From contig WRPG01000015.1 in assembly GCA_009773355.1 (NCBI GenBank), positions 94,676 to 158,675 on the forward strand: 64,000 bases of DNA. The letters are read 5' to 3'. The notes below the pieces were generated by a model. That model was not told the DNA's origin. It did not search any database and saw only the letters and a list, made by a program, of their open reading frames with translations. Shown piece after piece: positions 34,165-43,046 of this stretch; the stretch's first letter is position 1, and each line of letters opens with the position of its first letter. The stretch is from Limisphaerales bacterium (GTDB lineage: Bacteria; Verrucomicrobiota; Verrucomicrobiia; Limisphaerales; SXTU01). The translations under genes and the position numbers were made by a program.

Positions 34165-35136
34165 CTAACCTTGGGACTTCTGGCCGCCTGTCGGAACCGG
34201 CGGGGTATTTTTCACACCAAACGGGATGTGGACCGACGGGGCCACCGAGCTTGCCGAGGCGAGGTGGCCTGACTGATCGTCGAAAAAGATGTGCGGGCGG
34301 AGCACGCCAAGCACTTTTCCTTTCTCAATGCCACCGAGGAAAAAAGCGTCATTGGCCATCACGCCCCAACTTTTCAGAGTGTTCAAAGCGCGTTCGTGTG
34401 AGGGGGCGTTCCGGGCGGTAACGATTGAGACTCGCAACCGGTTCTTGTAGTTGGGTTCCTGCTTTTTTCGGGCCTCCTCCACAGACTGAATTTTTGAGAT
34501 CCGAACGAGGAATTCTTTCAACGGCCCAGGATTGTGCGGTTGCAGGACATTTTTCGTCTCGTAAGCATGAAACTTGGCCAGACTCTGCGTCGTGGCCATG
34601 ACAGTTTCTGACTCGTCATCGGCCAGCACCCCATCGAAATCGAATGCAATTCTCAGACTGTCATCGTGATCGTCGTCGACGATCGCAGACTTGAGCACCT
34701 GCCCGGCCGGAAACCCAGATTTGATTGCCTCTTCAACATCCGGCTTGTTGCCAGTCAGGAAGAGCGAAATGTTCAGCGCCGGAATGTATTCGTAAGGCGA
34801 TTTCCCCTGCATGAAAATCGCGCGGGTGATTTTGAGATTGTGATGCTCGATGGACTTCATCACGCGAAGCCCCGTGTCCGGATCGTTTCTCGAAAGCAAA
34901 ACCACCTCCACCAGCGGGTCGTCCTCGGGCTTTGGACACAAATTGTTCAGTGAGAGCAACCGCTTCACGAAAGAAAACGCGATGCCCTTTCCAAGCGGGT
35001 TCGAAAGATTAGTTTCCTGATAACGCCGGTAGTGCTCCTCGCCTTGGCTGCGAAACACCGCATCTGACTCGGAGAGGTCGAACACGGCGCTCGATGCGAC
35101 CCCTATTACGAGGCGGTCTTCAAGGCTGAACGGCAT
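34165..35136 (-). CDS. Cytosolic 5'-nucleotidase, NT5C1-like
   Basis: 323 residues from ATG 35136. Matches the bacterial relatives of NT5C1: an N-terminal VIGVASSAVFDL, the HAD motif FDFDGVLADDESE near 165-177, SIVTARNAPSHERALNTLKSWG and IFFDDQSGH near the end. These enzymes remove phosphate from nucleoside monophosphates. In a defence island a nucleotidase could deplete nucleotides or destroy a nucleotide signal; that is inference. The gene is separate from its neighbours (102 and 75 bases on either side) but shares their strand. Confidence 0.88.
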   Translation of the reverse strand: MPFSLEDRLVIGVASSAVFDLSESDAVFRSQGEEHYRRYQETNLSNPLGKGIAFSFVKRLLSLNNLCPKPEDDPLVEVVLLSRNDPDTGLRVMKSIEHHNLKITRAIFMQGKSPYEYIPALNISLFLTGNKPDVEEAIKSGFPAGQVLKSAIVDDDHDDSLRIAFDFDGVLADDESETVMATTQSLAKFHAYETKNVLQPHNPGPLKEFLVRISKIQSVEEARKKQEPNYKNRLRVSIVTARNAPSHERALNTLKSWGVMANDAFFLGGIEKGKVLGVLRPHIFFDDQSGHLASASSVAPSVHIPFGVKNTPPVPTGGQKSQG

Positions 35137-35211
35137 TGGGATTCGGGCTTGAGGTTGGCGGTTTGGTCAGTTTCGGACGGCCACCTTCCCCGTCTCTTGA
35201 ATCGGCACTTC

Positions 35212-35652
35212 TCAGCCTCCAGCAGGCGCCTTTTGCAGGCGCTTGATGTCTCTCGGTTGGAACCATCGCACCTCCCCCTCGTTGTTCACCGAGAAGATGT
35301 GCAGGCAGGCTTTGACCGCGAATTGGGAAGGGATCCGGCGAATTGCGATTGCAGCGCTGGCTTCGGGCAGGGCCAACCCGTAGTAGTAGCGGGCATCGGG
35401 GTTCTTCATTCTGGTAACAATCTGCCCGAGGGAGTGGATGAATGCGTTTTCCGCGCTGCTACGGCTGGTAGAAGTCCCTTTTGTCTCGATGAAGAAAGTG
35501 CGGCCATATTTTGAGTTGGTCACCTTGATGTCCACGCCATGAACTTTCGCGTCATCCCACTCCAAACTCTTGCTCCATCCACGATGAGTCAGGAACTTGA
35601 TGACGCTTCGCTTTACGAACTCCTCAGATGTGGTGCGGCTTGTCTGTTTCAT
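35212..35652 (-). CDS. Small PD-(D/E)XK endonuclease-like protein
   Basis: 146 residues from ATG 35652. The core motif is clear: GVDIKVTNSKYG then FFIETKGTS (D, E-T-K) at about 39-60, followed by a helix with Q (SLGQIVTRM), the usual PD-(D/E)XK/Mrr-like arrangement. A small basic C-terminus (WFQPRDIKRLQK) ends the protein. No methylase is adjacent, so it is not a standard restriction pair. It may act on modified or damaged DNA. Confidence 0.8.
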   Translation of the reverse strand: MKQTSRTTSEEFVKRSVIKFLTHRGWSKSLEWDDAKVHGVDIKVTNSKYGRTFFIETKGTSTSRSSAENAFIHSLGQIVTRMKNPDARYYYGLALPEASAAIAIRRIPSQFAVKACLHIFSVNNEGEVRWFQPRDIKRLQKAPAGG

Positions 35653-35719
35653 GAATGTGGTTCGGGTGCTGGGTTGAGCTTAGTTGTCGTGCTGAGAAAG
35701 GGAAGCCGAGTTTCTGTCG

Positions 35720-36337
35720 TTACTGGCCGAACTGCCAGCGCTCGTTGGCGGGGATGGGGAACTGCGATTGTGTGAGCTTCAACCACTTCATTCCATAGAC
35801 GCCGATCACTCGCGTGTCACCGATCCGAGTCTCTTGGTCAACGTGCTGGTGTCCGTGGATGAACAACCTCGGACGCGCACGTTCGATGTAGGGGACGAAG
35901 GCATCGAAGCCAAAGTGAACGTCGTCGTCGCGGTCGTGAACGTGACGTGGGGAGTTGTGCGCGACGAAGACATCGACCGGGGGAAACGAAGCCATCAGGT
36001 GCTCAACCTCCGCCTGCTCGTAGAGGAAATGTCCGCGTGGCTTGTAGCGCCACGAACCCTGGAAGCCACCGAAACGCACTCCGTCAACGGTATGAGTGGC
36101 GAGGTGAAGGTCAACAACGGGTGATGGGAATGGCTCACCGCTGTCGTGGTTGCCTTTGACGGCCAGGATTCGTGGGCACTGGATGGATTGCGCGACCTGC
36201 AGGATGATCGCCTCGAAAATGTCGCCGCACGACAGGAGCACGTCGGCACGTTCAGTTTGGATCGTGTGCCGGACGGAATCATCGTCCGCGAGCACAAGCA
36301 GCTTCAAGGCTGGCAACCTAGTCGGCTCTTTCATCAT
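35720..36337 (-). CDS. Calcineurin-like metallophosphoesterase
   Basis: 205 residues from ATG 36337; the next ATG at 36334 is also possible. The start overlaps the stop of the preceding gene (ATGATGA), a coupled pair. Metal motifs: LLVLADDDS (first Asp block, degenerate from the usual DxH), SCGDIFE, VKGNHDSG, AHNSPRH and FIHGHQHVD. Enzymes of this fold cleave phosphodiesters or phosphomonoesters. The first motif has D-D-D where D-x-H is normal, so the first metal ligand may differ. It is probably co-translated with the unknown gene before it. Confidence 0.85.
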   Translation of the reverse strand: MMKEPTRLPALKLLVLADDDSVRHTIQTERADVLLSCGDIFEAIILQVAQSIQCPRILAVKGNHDSGEPFPSPVVDLHLATHTVDGVRFGGFQGSWRYKPRGHFLYEQAEVEHLMASFPPVDVFVAHNSPRHVHDRDDDVHFGFDAFVPYIERARPRLFIHGHQHVDQETRIGDTRVIGVYGMKWLKLTQSQFPIPANERWQFGQ

Positions 36338-36909
36338 CTTCTGGTCCCTCCCCGCAGCTTCTGCTCGTTCAAGCCCTTCATTGCCAGCATCACCCGGGCA
36401 ACCTCGATCACCTCGGGCGTCGGCGGCTTGGGTGGCAGCAGATCCACAAACCGACCTTGAAACTCGGCCAACGGCAGCCCCTCCCATTCGGTCAGCCCAA
36501 AGAATCCGCCAGCGTCCGTCCGCACAATCTTGAAAATCTTCCTCTGGGCGCTGCCCGCCGCCTCGCCCATCACCGTGACCACTTCGTGCCGGTCTATCGC
36601 CTCGGAGGGCCGCTCATCCATGTCCAATTTCTCTCCTTCCGCCGCCATCTTCATCCACGACTCCAACACCATCACGGCGGCGGGCACCTGGTAGGCGATG
36701 CAGATCAGGCGGGCGGTGTCGGCAAAATCATCCTTGGCCCGATCATCCTTCAACGAGGCCGGCGTGAAGAAGAGCGGTCCGCGCTTCGTGACGGCCAGCA
36801 GGGTCGGCGGGATCTGCCGGCCGGAGCGCAGGCTGAACCCGGCGAAGTCTTCCGACATCACCATCAGCTCGCTGAGGGTTTGCGGGTTCGAGGGTGGGCG
36901 CGGTTTCAC
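36334..36909 (-). CDS. Unknown protein coupled to metallophosphoesterase
   Basis: 191 residues if started at GTG 36909; internal ATGs at 36864 and 36858 are possible starts and would remove a proline-rich leader. Mixed alpha/beta protein with a strand-rich N-terminus (TLLAVTKRGPLFF), an FADTARLICIAYQVPAAVMVLESWM helix pair and a C-terminal helix. No family recognised. The GTG start lies inside one copy of a local repeat (see 36893-36955), so the true start may be one of the ATGs. Confidence 0.7.
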   Translation of the reverse strand: MKPRPPSNPQTLSELMVMSEDFAGFSLRSGRQIPPTLLAVTKRGPLFFTPASLKDDRAKDDFADTARLICIAYQVPAAVMVLESWMKMAAEGEKLDMDERPSEAIDRHEVVTVMGEAAGSAQRKIFKIVRTDAGGFFGLTEWEGLPLAEFQGRFVDLLPPKPPTPEVIEVARVMLAMKGLNEQKLRGGTRR

Positions 36910-36955
36910 GGGGCGATTCTGTTCATCGCTGGTTCAACCTCAAGCCTGTCGGCTG
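36893..36955. repeat. Imperfect direct repeat, copy 1 (GIY-YIG 3'-end remnant)
   Basis: Similar over about 55-60 bases to 37904-37966. On the minus strand it reads A-D-R-L-E-V-E-P-A-M-N-R-I-A-P-stop, against A-N-R-L-E-V-A-A-L-N-D-R-I-A-P-stop at the true end of the GIY-YIG gene. It looks like a duplicated gene end on the far side of the Sel1 gene. Confidence 0.6.
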
Positions 36956-36957
36956 GC

Positions 36958-37833
36958 TCATAACAGTTGTCCCTCAAGGTTCTTGAGCATTTTGGTAGCC
37001 TCGCGGCGGGACGAGGATTTTTCCGGAACTACCAGCAACACGCGGCGCAGCCAAAATCTTGCCGCCTCCACGTCGCACGGGGCTCCCAACCCGTCGAGAT
37101 GTTGCCGGGCGAGCGCAAACAAGGCGCTCGTGGAACGGCCTTCCGAATACTCGGCGGCCACGCGAAACCATTTGTGGGCCTCGGCCGGATTATAGACCTC
37201 CAGTTGCCGGTTTTCGTAGAGCCGGGCGAGTTCGAGAAAACTCTCAGCTTGCACGGCTTGAGCGGCGCGGAGGAACCAAGGCACGGCTTGCACCGGGGAG
37301 GAAAGGTAGTGGGCATACATGCGACCGACATGGATCATCGAATGGCTGTCGCCCGCCTCCACCGCCTTGATGAACCATTGCACGGCTTCGTTGTAGTCAC
37401 ACGGCACGCCCGAGCCTTCACGGTAAGCGAAGCCAAGCCAAACCATGCCGCCGGCGTAACCCCGTTCGGCGGCTTTACGAAACCAATGAATCGCCTCGGC
37501 CTGGTTTACGGCCGGTGCAGGAAGATGAAGGCAAAGCCCCAAGTTGAGCATCGCCGGGGCGAAGCCCGCTTCAGCGGCCCGCCGAAACCAGCAAATTGCC
37601 TCGGTCCTGTCGTGTTTAGTCCCCCTCCCAGTGTTGTAGGCGGTGCCGATGGCATGCCAGACGGCGGGTTGTTGCGACTCCGCCGCTTGGAGCAAGCGTT
37701 GAAAGCAAACTTCCAAAACCGCGCCTTGCGCCCGCAATTGTTTCTGAAATGCCGGGTCCTCGTAGTCATCCAATACCTCCTGGTAGCCCCGGAAGGCTGC
37801 TAGGTAGGCATCGATTGATGATTGCTCGTCCAT
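36958..37833 (-). CDS. Sel1-like repeat protein
   Basis: 291 residues from ATG 37833. About six Sel1/TPR-type repeats from residue 60 on, each with the pattern A-x-x-L-G-x-x-Y...A-x-x-W-F-x-x-A-A-E-x-G (for example EAIHWFRKAAERG and EAVQWFIKAVEAG). Such solenoids bind other proteins. No signal peptide, so probably cytosolic. It is bracketed by two copies of the 3' end of the GIY-YIG gene, which suggests it arrived as a cassette between them. Partner unknown. Confidence 0.9.
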   Translation of the reverse strand: MDEQSSIDAYLAAFRGYQEVLDDYEDPAFQKQLRAQGAVLEVCFQRLLQAAESQQPAVWHAIGTAYNTGRGTKHDRTEAICWFRRAAEAGFAPAMLNLGLCLHLPAPAVNQAEAIHWFRKAAERGYAGGMVWLGFAYREGSGVPCDYNEAVQWFIKAVEAGDSHSMIHVGRMYAHYLSSPVQAVPWFLRAAQAVQAESFLELARLYENRQLEVYNPAEAHKWFRVAAEYSEGRSTSALFALARQHLDGLGAPCDVEAARFWLRRVLLVVPEKSSSRREATKMLKNLEGQLL

Positions 37834-37903
37834 GCAGTTTGGTTAGCCGTGGAATTGTAGCGGAGGAGAACTGTTGATCTCGCCAATGTCCCGTGAGTTT
37901 GGT

Positions 37904-37966
37904 CGTGGGCTCAGCTTCACGGGGCAATTCTGTCGTTCAGTGCGGCAACCTCAAGCCTGTTGGCGG
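37904..37966. repeat. Imperfect direct repeat, copy 2 (true GIY-YIG 3' end)
   Basis: Covers the last codons and stop of the GIY-YIG gene and a few bases beyond. Shares TTCACGGGGC, ATTCTGT and AACCTCAAGCCTGT with 36893-36955, in the same orientation. Confidence 0.6.
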
Positions 37967-38783
37967 CGAGGAAGTCCACCAGCGCCTCCGGCTCCACCCA
38001 GTCGGCGGCTCCGTCCGATTGCTGTCTCAATCGCCTCACCTTCGCTGGCCCGCGCGCGAAGAACTCCTCGACCGTCACCAAATCACCGAGCATCAGGTTC
38101 TGCTCGAAGGCAGTCCGCATCTCCACGCCGGCGCAACCCCCCATGAGGCTTTCGACCAGGCGCATCGAGTCGCCCGCGAGATAGTTCTCCACCTCCTGTG
38201 CGAGAGCTTCCTCAAGTCCGAAGCTCTGCGTTCGCAAGGGAGCTGAGGTCAGCAGCCGGGACGGAAAGTGGCCGAGGCTCAGGTTGGTGTGGCTGGCGAT
38301 GAAGAGCAGCCGGCAAAGCGCGGCAAAGGGCCACGCCGCGCCCCGGAACGCGCCGAACAGTTTTCCCGACCCGTCCGTGTCCCGCGTCAGCGTCAGCCGC
38401 AGCACTCCTCCCTCCCGGTCCATCGCGATGAAGAAGCAGGCCTTCGGATACACATTCATCCGGTTGAACCGGGGCCGCAGCGTGCGCAGCAGCTCGTTCT
38501 CCCGCAGCACCGCGCTCACCGGCGAATCGCACACCTCCCACTCGATGCGCCGCACGAGATGCACCAGCCGCACCGTCTTGCGCGAGTCCCGGTCCGGATG
38601 CACATGGCGGTAGCTGTTGAGCCGGTCGCGCAAATCACTGGACTGGCCGACGTAGAGCAGCAGGCCCGCCTCATCGAACATCCGATACACGCCGGGCACT
38701 CGCGGGATGCCGCGAAAGAACGCCGCGCCGAGTCGGTCGGTCAGCGGCCTTGGTGCCGGCAGCAGGCGAAGTTGCTGGTTCAT
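37917..38783 (-). CDS. GIY-YIG nuclease (UvrC N-terminal/Cho-like)
   Basis: 288 residues from ATG 38783, overlapping the polymerase-fusion stop by four bases (ATGA). The GIY-YIG domain is at about 28-115: PGVYRMFDEAG...LLYVGQSSDLRDRL, with the catalytic Arg (DLRDRL) and Glu (ENELLRTLRPRFN). The remaining 170 residues are unlike UvrC: no UVR or HhH part is seen. Proteins of this type (Cho-like) nick DNA near lesions. Co-translation with a lesion-bypass polymerase behind LexA points to an SOS repair function. Confidence 0.9.
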   Translation of the reverse strand: MNQQLRLLPAPRPLTDRLGAAFFRGIPRVPGVYRMFDEAGLLLYVGQSSDLRDRLNSYRHVHPDRDSRKTVRLVHLVRRIEWEVCDSPVSAVLRENELLRTLRPRFNRMNVYPKACFFIAMDREGGVLRLTLTRDTDGSGKLFGAFRGAAWPFAALCRLLFIASHTNLSLGHFPSRLLTSAPLRTQSFGLEEALAQEVENYLAGDSMRLVESLMGGCAGVEMRTAFEQNLMLGDLVTVEEFFARGPAKVRRLRQQSDGAADWVEPEALVDFLAANRLEVAALNDRIAP

Positions 38784-41700
38784 CGCGTCCTCGGCTTTCC
38801 CGCCCGGTGCACGCGCAGCGTGAACCCGCGGCCGTTCTCGAACAGCTCCACCGTCGCCGTCACCTCCAGCACCGGATAGCGCACCGTCGCCAGTCCGTAG
38901 CTCCGATAGGTGTCGGCGAACAGCTCCGTCTCCACCATGCCTGTCCGGTCCGCCAAGGTCATGAACTTCATCGGCTCACCGGTGACCTGATGGTGCGTGC
39001 GCTGCTCAATGATGAGGCCGCACATCACCACCTCCTGCCCGATGAACTCACCCAGCCGCCGCACCGGGCAGTAGGTGTCCCATGCGATGTCAGGAAACAG
39101 TTCCAGCGGATGTCCGCTCACCGCGAAGCCGAACAGCTCGGTCTCCCAGCGCAGCCGTTCCAGTCGCGTCGGCTCGTTGAGCTTCACCTCCGGAAATTGC
39201 TCCAAGCCCGGCGGCGGGAGCAGCCAGCCCTGGCCTGGCTCATTGGTGTCGGCGAAGGTCTTCACGAGGTGCTGCGCCTGCCAGTATTGGCGGGTGCGGG
39301 TTTCCCCGAACTCATCGAACGCCCCGGCCCGGATCATCGCCTCGAACTCCTCGCCGCCCGGTCCCACGCGCCGGAAGAAATCCGCCACCGAGGTGAACGG
39401 CCCTTGCTCCCGCGCTGTGAGGAGCCGGGCCGTGGTCTTCTCCGTCAGCCCCTTCACCCGCGTCACCGGCGCGCGGATGGACTGCCCGTGCGGCACGAAG
39501 GCCGGGCCCGGCTCGTTCACCGACGGCGGCAGAAACGTGAGCCCAAGACGGTGGCATTCCAGCACATACACCAGCGGCTGGTAGAACCCCTTGCCGTTGG
39601 TGAGCACGCCCGCCATGAACTCCGCCGGGTGATACCTTTTGAGCCACGCCGCCTGATACGCCTCCACCCCGTAGGCCGTGCTGTGCGCCTTGTTGAACGC
39701 GTAGCCGTTGAACCCGGTCACCAGCTCCCACACCTCGGTGATCTTCGCGTCGTCGTGCCCCTTCGTTTTCGCCGCCGCCGCGAACTCCCCGGCAATCTCC
39801 GCCACCACGGCGCGCTTCTGCTTCACCAAGGCCCGGCGCAGCACGTCCGCCCGGCCCGGGGACAGGCCCGCGAACGCCTCGCAGATTTGCAGAATGTGCT
39901 CCTCATACACCACGAGGCCGAACGTGCTCCGCAGGCACGGCTCCAGCGACGGGTGCGGATACACGACCGGCTCCAGGCCCTGATACCGCCGCGTGAACGA
40001 AAGCTTCTTGGACTCGTTGGCCGCGCCGGGGCGGATGACGCTCACAATGGCCACCAGCCCGTCGATCTCCCGCACGTTGGTCATGCGGCACAGGTTGATC
40101 ATCGCCGGCGATTCGATGTGATGCACCGCCCGGGCACCGCCGCCCGCGATCATCTCCCACACCGCCGCATCCTCCCACGGCTCCAGTGTGGCGAGGTCCA
40201 CGGTGATGCCACGTCGTTGCAACGACTCCCGCGCATCGCGCATCACCGCCAGGCCGCCCTGCGCCAGGATGTCCATCTTCACCAGGCCAATCGCCTCCAC
40301 GCTGTCCATGTCGAAGTGCGTCGTGGGATAGCCTTTGGCCGAGGTGAACGTCGGCGTCAGCGCGTGCATGGGTTCACGCGAGAGCACCACCCCGCACGGG
40401 TGCATCTTCGCGTAGCGCGGCGCTCCATCGAGGCAGACGGCCATTTCAATCGCCGACCGGTAAGGCTCCTCGTCCAGCGGCAGGGTGTTGGTCTCCGGAT
40501 TGGCGCGGAGCAGTTCGATCAGCCCGGCCCCGCTCTTGGGCGCGGGTTCATCCGGCACCCAGCCACCGCCAAAACCCCACGGGAAGTGCTCGGTGAACTT
40601 GCGCACCTCCCGCTCCGCCACACCCAGCACCTTGGCCACCTCGGCAAACGCGCTCCGCGCCTGGAACGTCGAGAACCCGCCCACCACGGCACAGTGCTCC
40701 GCGCCATACTTGGCAAAGATCAAGTCCACCACGTCGTCCTTCCGGTCGTGCGGAAAATCCACGTCGATGTCCGGCAGCTTGTTGAGCGCCATGCGGTCCT
40801 TGTTGAGAAACCTTCGGAAGTAGAGGTCGAAGCGGATGGGGCACACGTCGGAGATGGCGAGGCAGTAGCAGACCAGCGAGTCGGCGGCGCTGCCCCGAGT
40901 GATCCACTCGATGCCGTGCCGCCGGCAGGCCTGCAAGATGTCCCAGACGACGAGGAAGTATTCCTCGTAGCCCACGTCGGCGATGATGCGCAGTTCTTCC
41001 TCCACCTGCGCCTTGTGCAGCCCGTGCCGCTCGCCGTAACGGCGGCGCAGCCCCTCATGCACCAACCGGTGCAAGAACTCGTGCGGCAGGGAACCATCCG
41101 GCGTGCGGAACGCCGGGAACTGCGGTTTGGCTGGCTCCACTGTGAACGCGCAACGCTCCGCCAGTTCCAGCGAATGCCGGAACAGCTCCGGGCTGAACCA
41201 CTGCGCCAGTTCCCGGCCCGTGTGGAAATGGAACTGCCCGCCCATGCGCTTCTCCGGGTGCGCCTGCTTCAGCAGCGTGAGCGTGCGGATGCTCTGCACC
41301 ACATCGAACTTCCACCGGTCGCCGGGCGTGGCGTGATGGACAGCCAAGTGCGGCACGCAGGGAATCGCGGAGCGCACGGGCTGCGTCGGGTCGGTGATGG
41401 CGCGGTAGAAGCGGTCAGGGAACTGCGCTGCGAAAGGCTCATAGGCGCTGACCGCGAGCAGCCCATCGGTCAAACCCTCCAGCCGCTTCACCGGCTGAGA
41501 AAGCAAACGGCACAGGTTTTGGTAGCCTGCCCGGTCCTGCACGTAGAGCCAGAGCGGCTGTCCTGCCACCGTCACCTCCGCACCGACGATGGGCTGGATG
41601 CCCGCCTGCTTTGCCAACGCGCAGAACTCCACCGCCCCATGCAGGTTCGGGTCAGTGAGCGCGATGGCGGGCAGGCCGCGTTCCTTCGCCATCGCCACCA

Positions 41701-42997
41701 CGGCTTCCGGCGACAGCGTCGAGTCGAGGAACGAATAATGACTGTGGATGTGGAGCGGGACGCAGGTGGTGGCGACTTGCTTGCGAACGACGACGTTGAG
41801 CGTGGGGCGCGGCGCGGCGACGGGGGCGACCAGCTTCACGCCCCGGAGCACGAAATCGTGGCCGCGCAGCAGCACGCCCGGGCCGTTCTTCTGCCGTAGC
41901 TCATCCACCGCTGCCGCGAGCTTGCGCCGCGCCTCCTGCTGCCGGGTTGCGCCGTCCAGCGACAGCTCGGCGCGGAACAGCCCGTCATACACGTTCGACA
42001 GCTTCAGCGACACCATCCGCAGGCTCACCCGCCGCCGCCACGCCTTCCCGAGCAACGTGTGCAGCTTGCCGTAGAGGTCGGTTTCGAGGTCGGTTGGCTC
42101 GGGCAAGCTCTCGCCACACTGGTCCTCGGCAAAGTCGTTGTAGCGCACCTTCACCGTGAGCGTGCGGATGGTCTTGCCCTCCGCGCGGATGCTGGCCATG
42201 AGGTGGTCCGCCATCCGGCGTAGCGTGGCCGCGATGAACTCCTCATCGGTCTGGTCCGCCGCGAAGGTCTGCTGCTCGCCATAGGACTTGGCCGCGACGC
42301 TCGCCGGCTGTAGCGGACGGTCATCCACGCCGTTGGCATGTTGCCGCAACACGATGCCCTGCCGGCCCATCAGCAGCTCCAGCAGGTCGGGCGGGGTCTG
42401 CGCAATCTGCCCCACCCGCGCTAGGCCGGCCGCGTTGAGGCGCTCCGCATTCTTCGGCCCCACCCCGGGCAGCCACTTATTTGGCAACGGATGGAGAAAG
42501 GCGATTTCTCCGCCCGCCGGGATGTGCGTGAACCCGGCGGGCTTGTTGAGCTTGGAGGCGATCTGGCTGACGAGCTTGTTGACGCCGATGCCTTCGCTAA
42601 CGCTGATCTTGAGTGCTTGCCCAATCGCGTCGCGGATGGCGGCGGCCACTTCCGCCGCCGGCTTCCGAACCGCCGTCAGGTCGAAGTATCCCTCGTCAAT
42701 CGAACTCTGCTCCACATCCGGCGTGAAGTCGTAGGCGTAGCTGAACATCCACTGCGAGAAGCGCTCATACTTCTCGAAGTCGCCCGGCAGCACGATGAGC
42801 TTGGGACAGAGCTTGCGCGCCCGAACGGTGGGCATCGGCGTGAACACCCCGAACTTGCGCGCTTCATAGCTGGCCGAGGCGATGATGCCGCGCTTCTCTC
42901 CGCCCACCGCAACCGCCTTCCCGCGCAAGCGCGCGTCCGCCGCCTGCTCGACGGAGGCGAAGAAGGCGTCGGCGTCCAAGTGGACGATGGTGCGCAT
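38780..42997 (-). CDS. Fusion of Y-family DNA polymerase IV (DinB) to C-family DNA polymerase (DnaE)
   Basis: 1,405 residues in one uninterrupted frame from ATG 42997. Residues 1-390 are a Y-family polymerase: HLDADAFFASVEQ (D8), SSIDEG (D101, E102), a little-finger domain to about 390. After a short linker, residue 414 begins a PHP domain (HIHSHYSF at 416-423), then a C-family palm with GSAADSL at 702-708, PDIDVDF at 742-748 (D743, D745) and VKMDIL with D909, then HhH and OB-fold regions to the end. Both active sites look intact. Separate DinB/ImuB and DnaE2 proteins are known to cooperate in mutagenic SOS repair; here they are one chain. It lies 49 bases after lexA. Confidence 0.95.
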   Translation of the reverse strand: MRTIVHLDADAFFASVEQAADARLRGKAVAVGGEKRGIIASASYEARKFGVFTPMPTVRARKLCPKLIVLPGDFEKYERFSQWMFSYAYDFTPDVEQSSIDEGYFDLTAVRKPAAEVAAAIRDAIGQALKISVSEGIGVNKLVSQIASKLNKPAGFTHIPAGGEIAFLHPLPNKWLPGVGPKNAERLNAAGLARVGQIAQTPPDLLELLMGRQGIVLRQHANGVDDRPLQPASVAAKSYGEQQTFAADQTDEEFIAATLRRMADHLMASIRAEGKTIRTLTVKVRYNDFAEDQCGESLPEPTDLETDLYGKLHTLLGKAWRRRVSLRMVSLKLSNVYDGLFRAELSLDGATRQQEARRKLAAAVDELRQKNGPGVLLRGHDFVLRGVKLVAPVAAPRPTLNVVVRKQVATTCVPLHIHSHYSFLDSTLSPEAVVAMAKERGLPAIALTDPNLHGAVEFCALAKQAGIQPIVGAEVTVAGQPLWLYVQDRAGYQNLCRLLSQPVKRLEGLTDGLLAVSAYEPFAAQFPDRFYRAITDPTQPVRSAIPCVPHLAVHHATPGDRWKFDVVQSIRTLTLLKQAHPEKRMGGQFHFHTGRELAQWFSPELFRHSLELAERCAFTVEPAKPQFPAFRTPDGSLPHEFLHRLVHEGLRRRYGERHGLHKAQVEEELRIIADVGYEEYFLVVWDILQACRRHGIEWITRGSAADSLVCYCLAISDVCPIRFDLYFRRFLNKDRMALNKLPDIDVDFPHDRKDDVVDLIFAKYGAEHCAVVGGFSTFQARSAFAEVAKVLGVAEREVRKFTEHFPWGFGGGWVPDEPAPKSGAGLIELLRANPETNTLPLDEEPYRSAIEMAVCLDGAPRYAKMHPCGVVLSREPMHALTPTFTSAKGYPTTHFDMDSVEAIGLVKMDILAQGGLAVMRDARESLQRRGITVDLATLEPWEDAAVWEMIAGGGARAVHHIESPAMINLCRMTNVREIDGLVAIVSVIRPGAANESKKLSFTRRYQGLEPVVYPHPSLEPCLRSTFGLVVYEEHILQICEAFAGLSPGRADVLRRALVKQKRAVVAEIAGEFAAAAKTKGHDDAKITEVWELVTGFNGYAFNKAHSTAYGVEAYQAAWLKRYHPAEFMAGVLTNGKGFYQPLVYVLECHRLGLTFLPPSVNEPGPAFVPHGQSIRAPVTRVKGLTEKTTARLLTAREQGPFTSVADFFRRVGPGGEEFEAMIRAGAFDEFGETRTRQYWQAQHLVKTFADTNEPGQGWLLPPPGLEQFPEVKLNEPTRLERLRWETELFGFAVSGHPLELFPDIAWDTYCPVRRLGEFIGQEVVMCGLIIEQRTHHQVTGEPMKFMTLADRTGMVETELFADTYRSYGLATVRYPVLEVTATVELFENGRGFTLRVHRAGKPRTR

Positions 42998-43046
42998 GCT
43001 GGGGACCGGGATAACACGGTGGGTCGGACAACGGCTGTCCCTCGCG

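Noticed and set aside
35140..35165. Third copy of the GIY-YIG tail repeat (GGCTTGAGGTTG) on the plus strand
   Set aside because: Only about 14 bases match before similarity is lost; too short to separate from chance.
38750..41899. Plus-strand open frame of 1,049 codons
   Set aside because: Antisense to the DinB-DnaE fusion; product is Arg/His/Leu-rich low complexity, typical of a frame opposite a high-GC gene.
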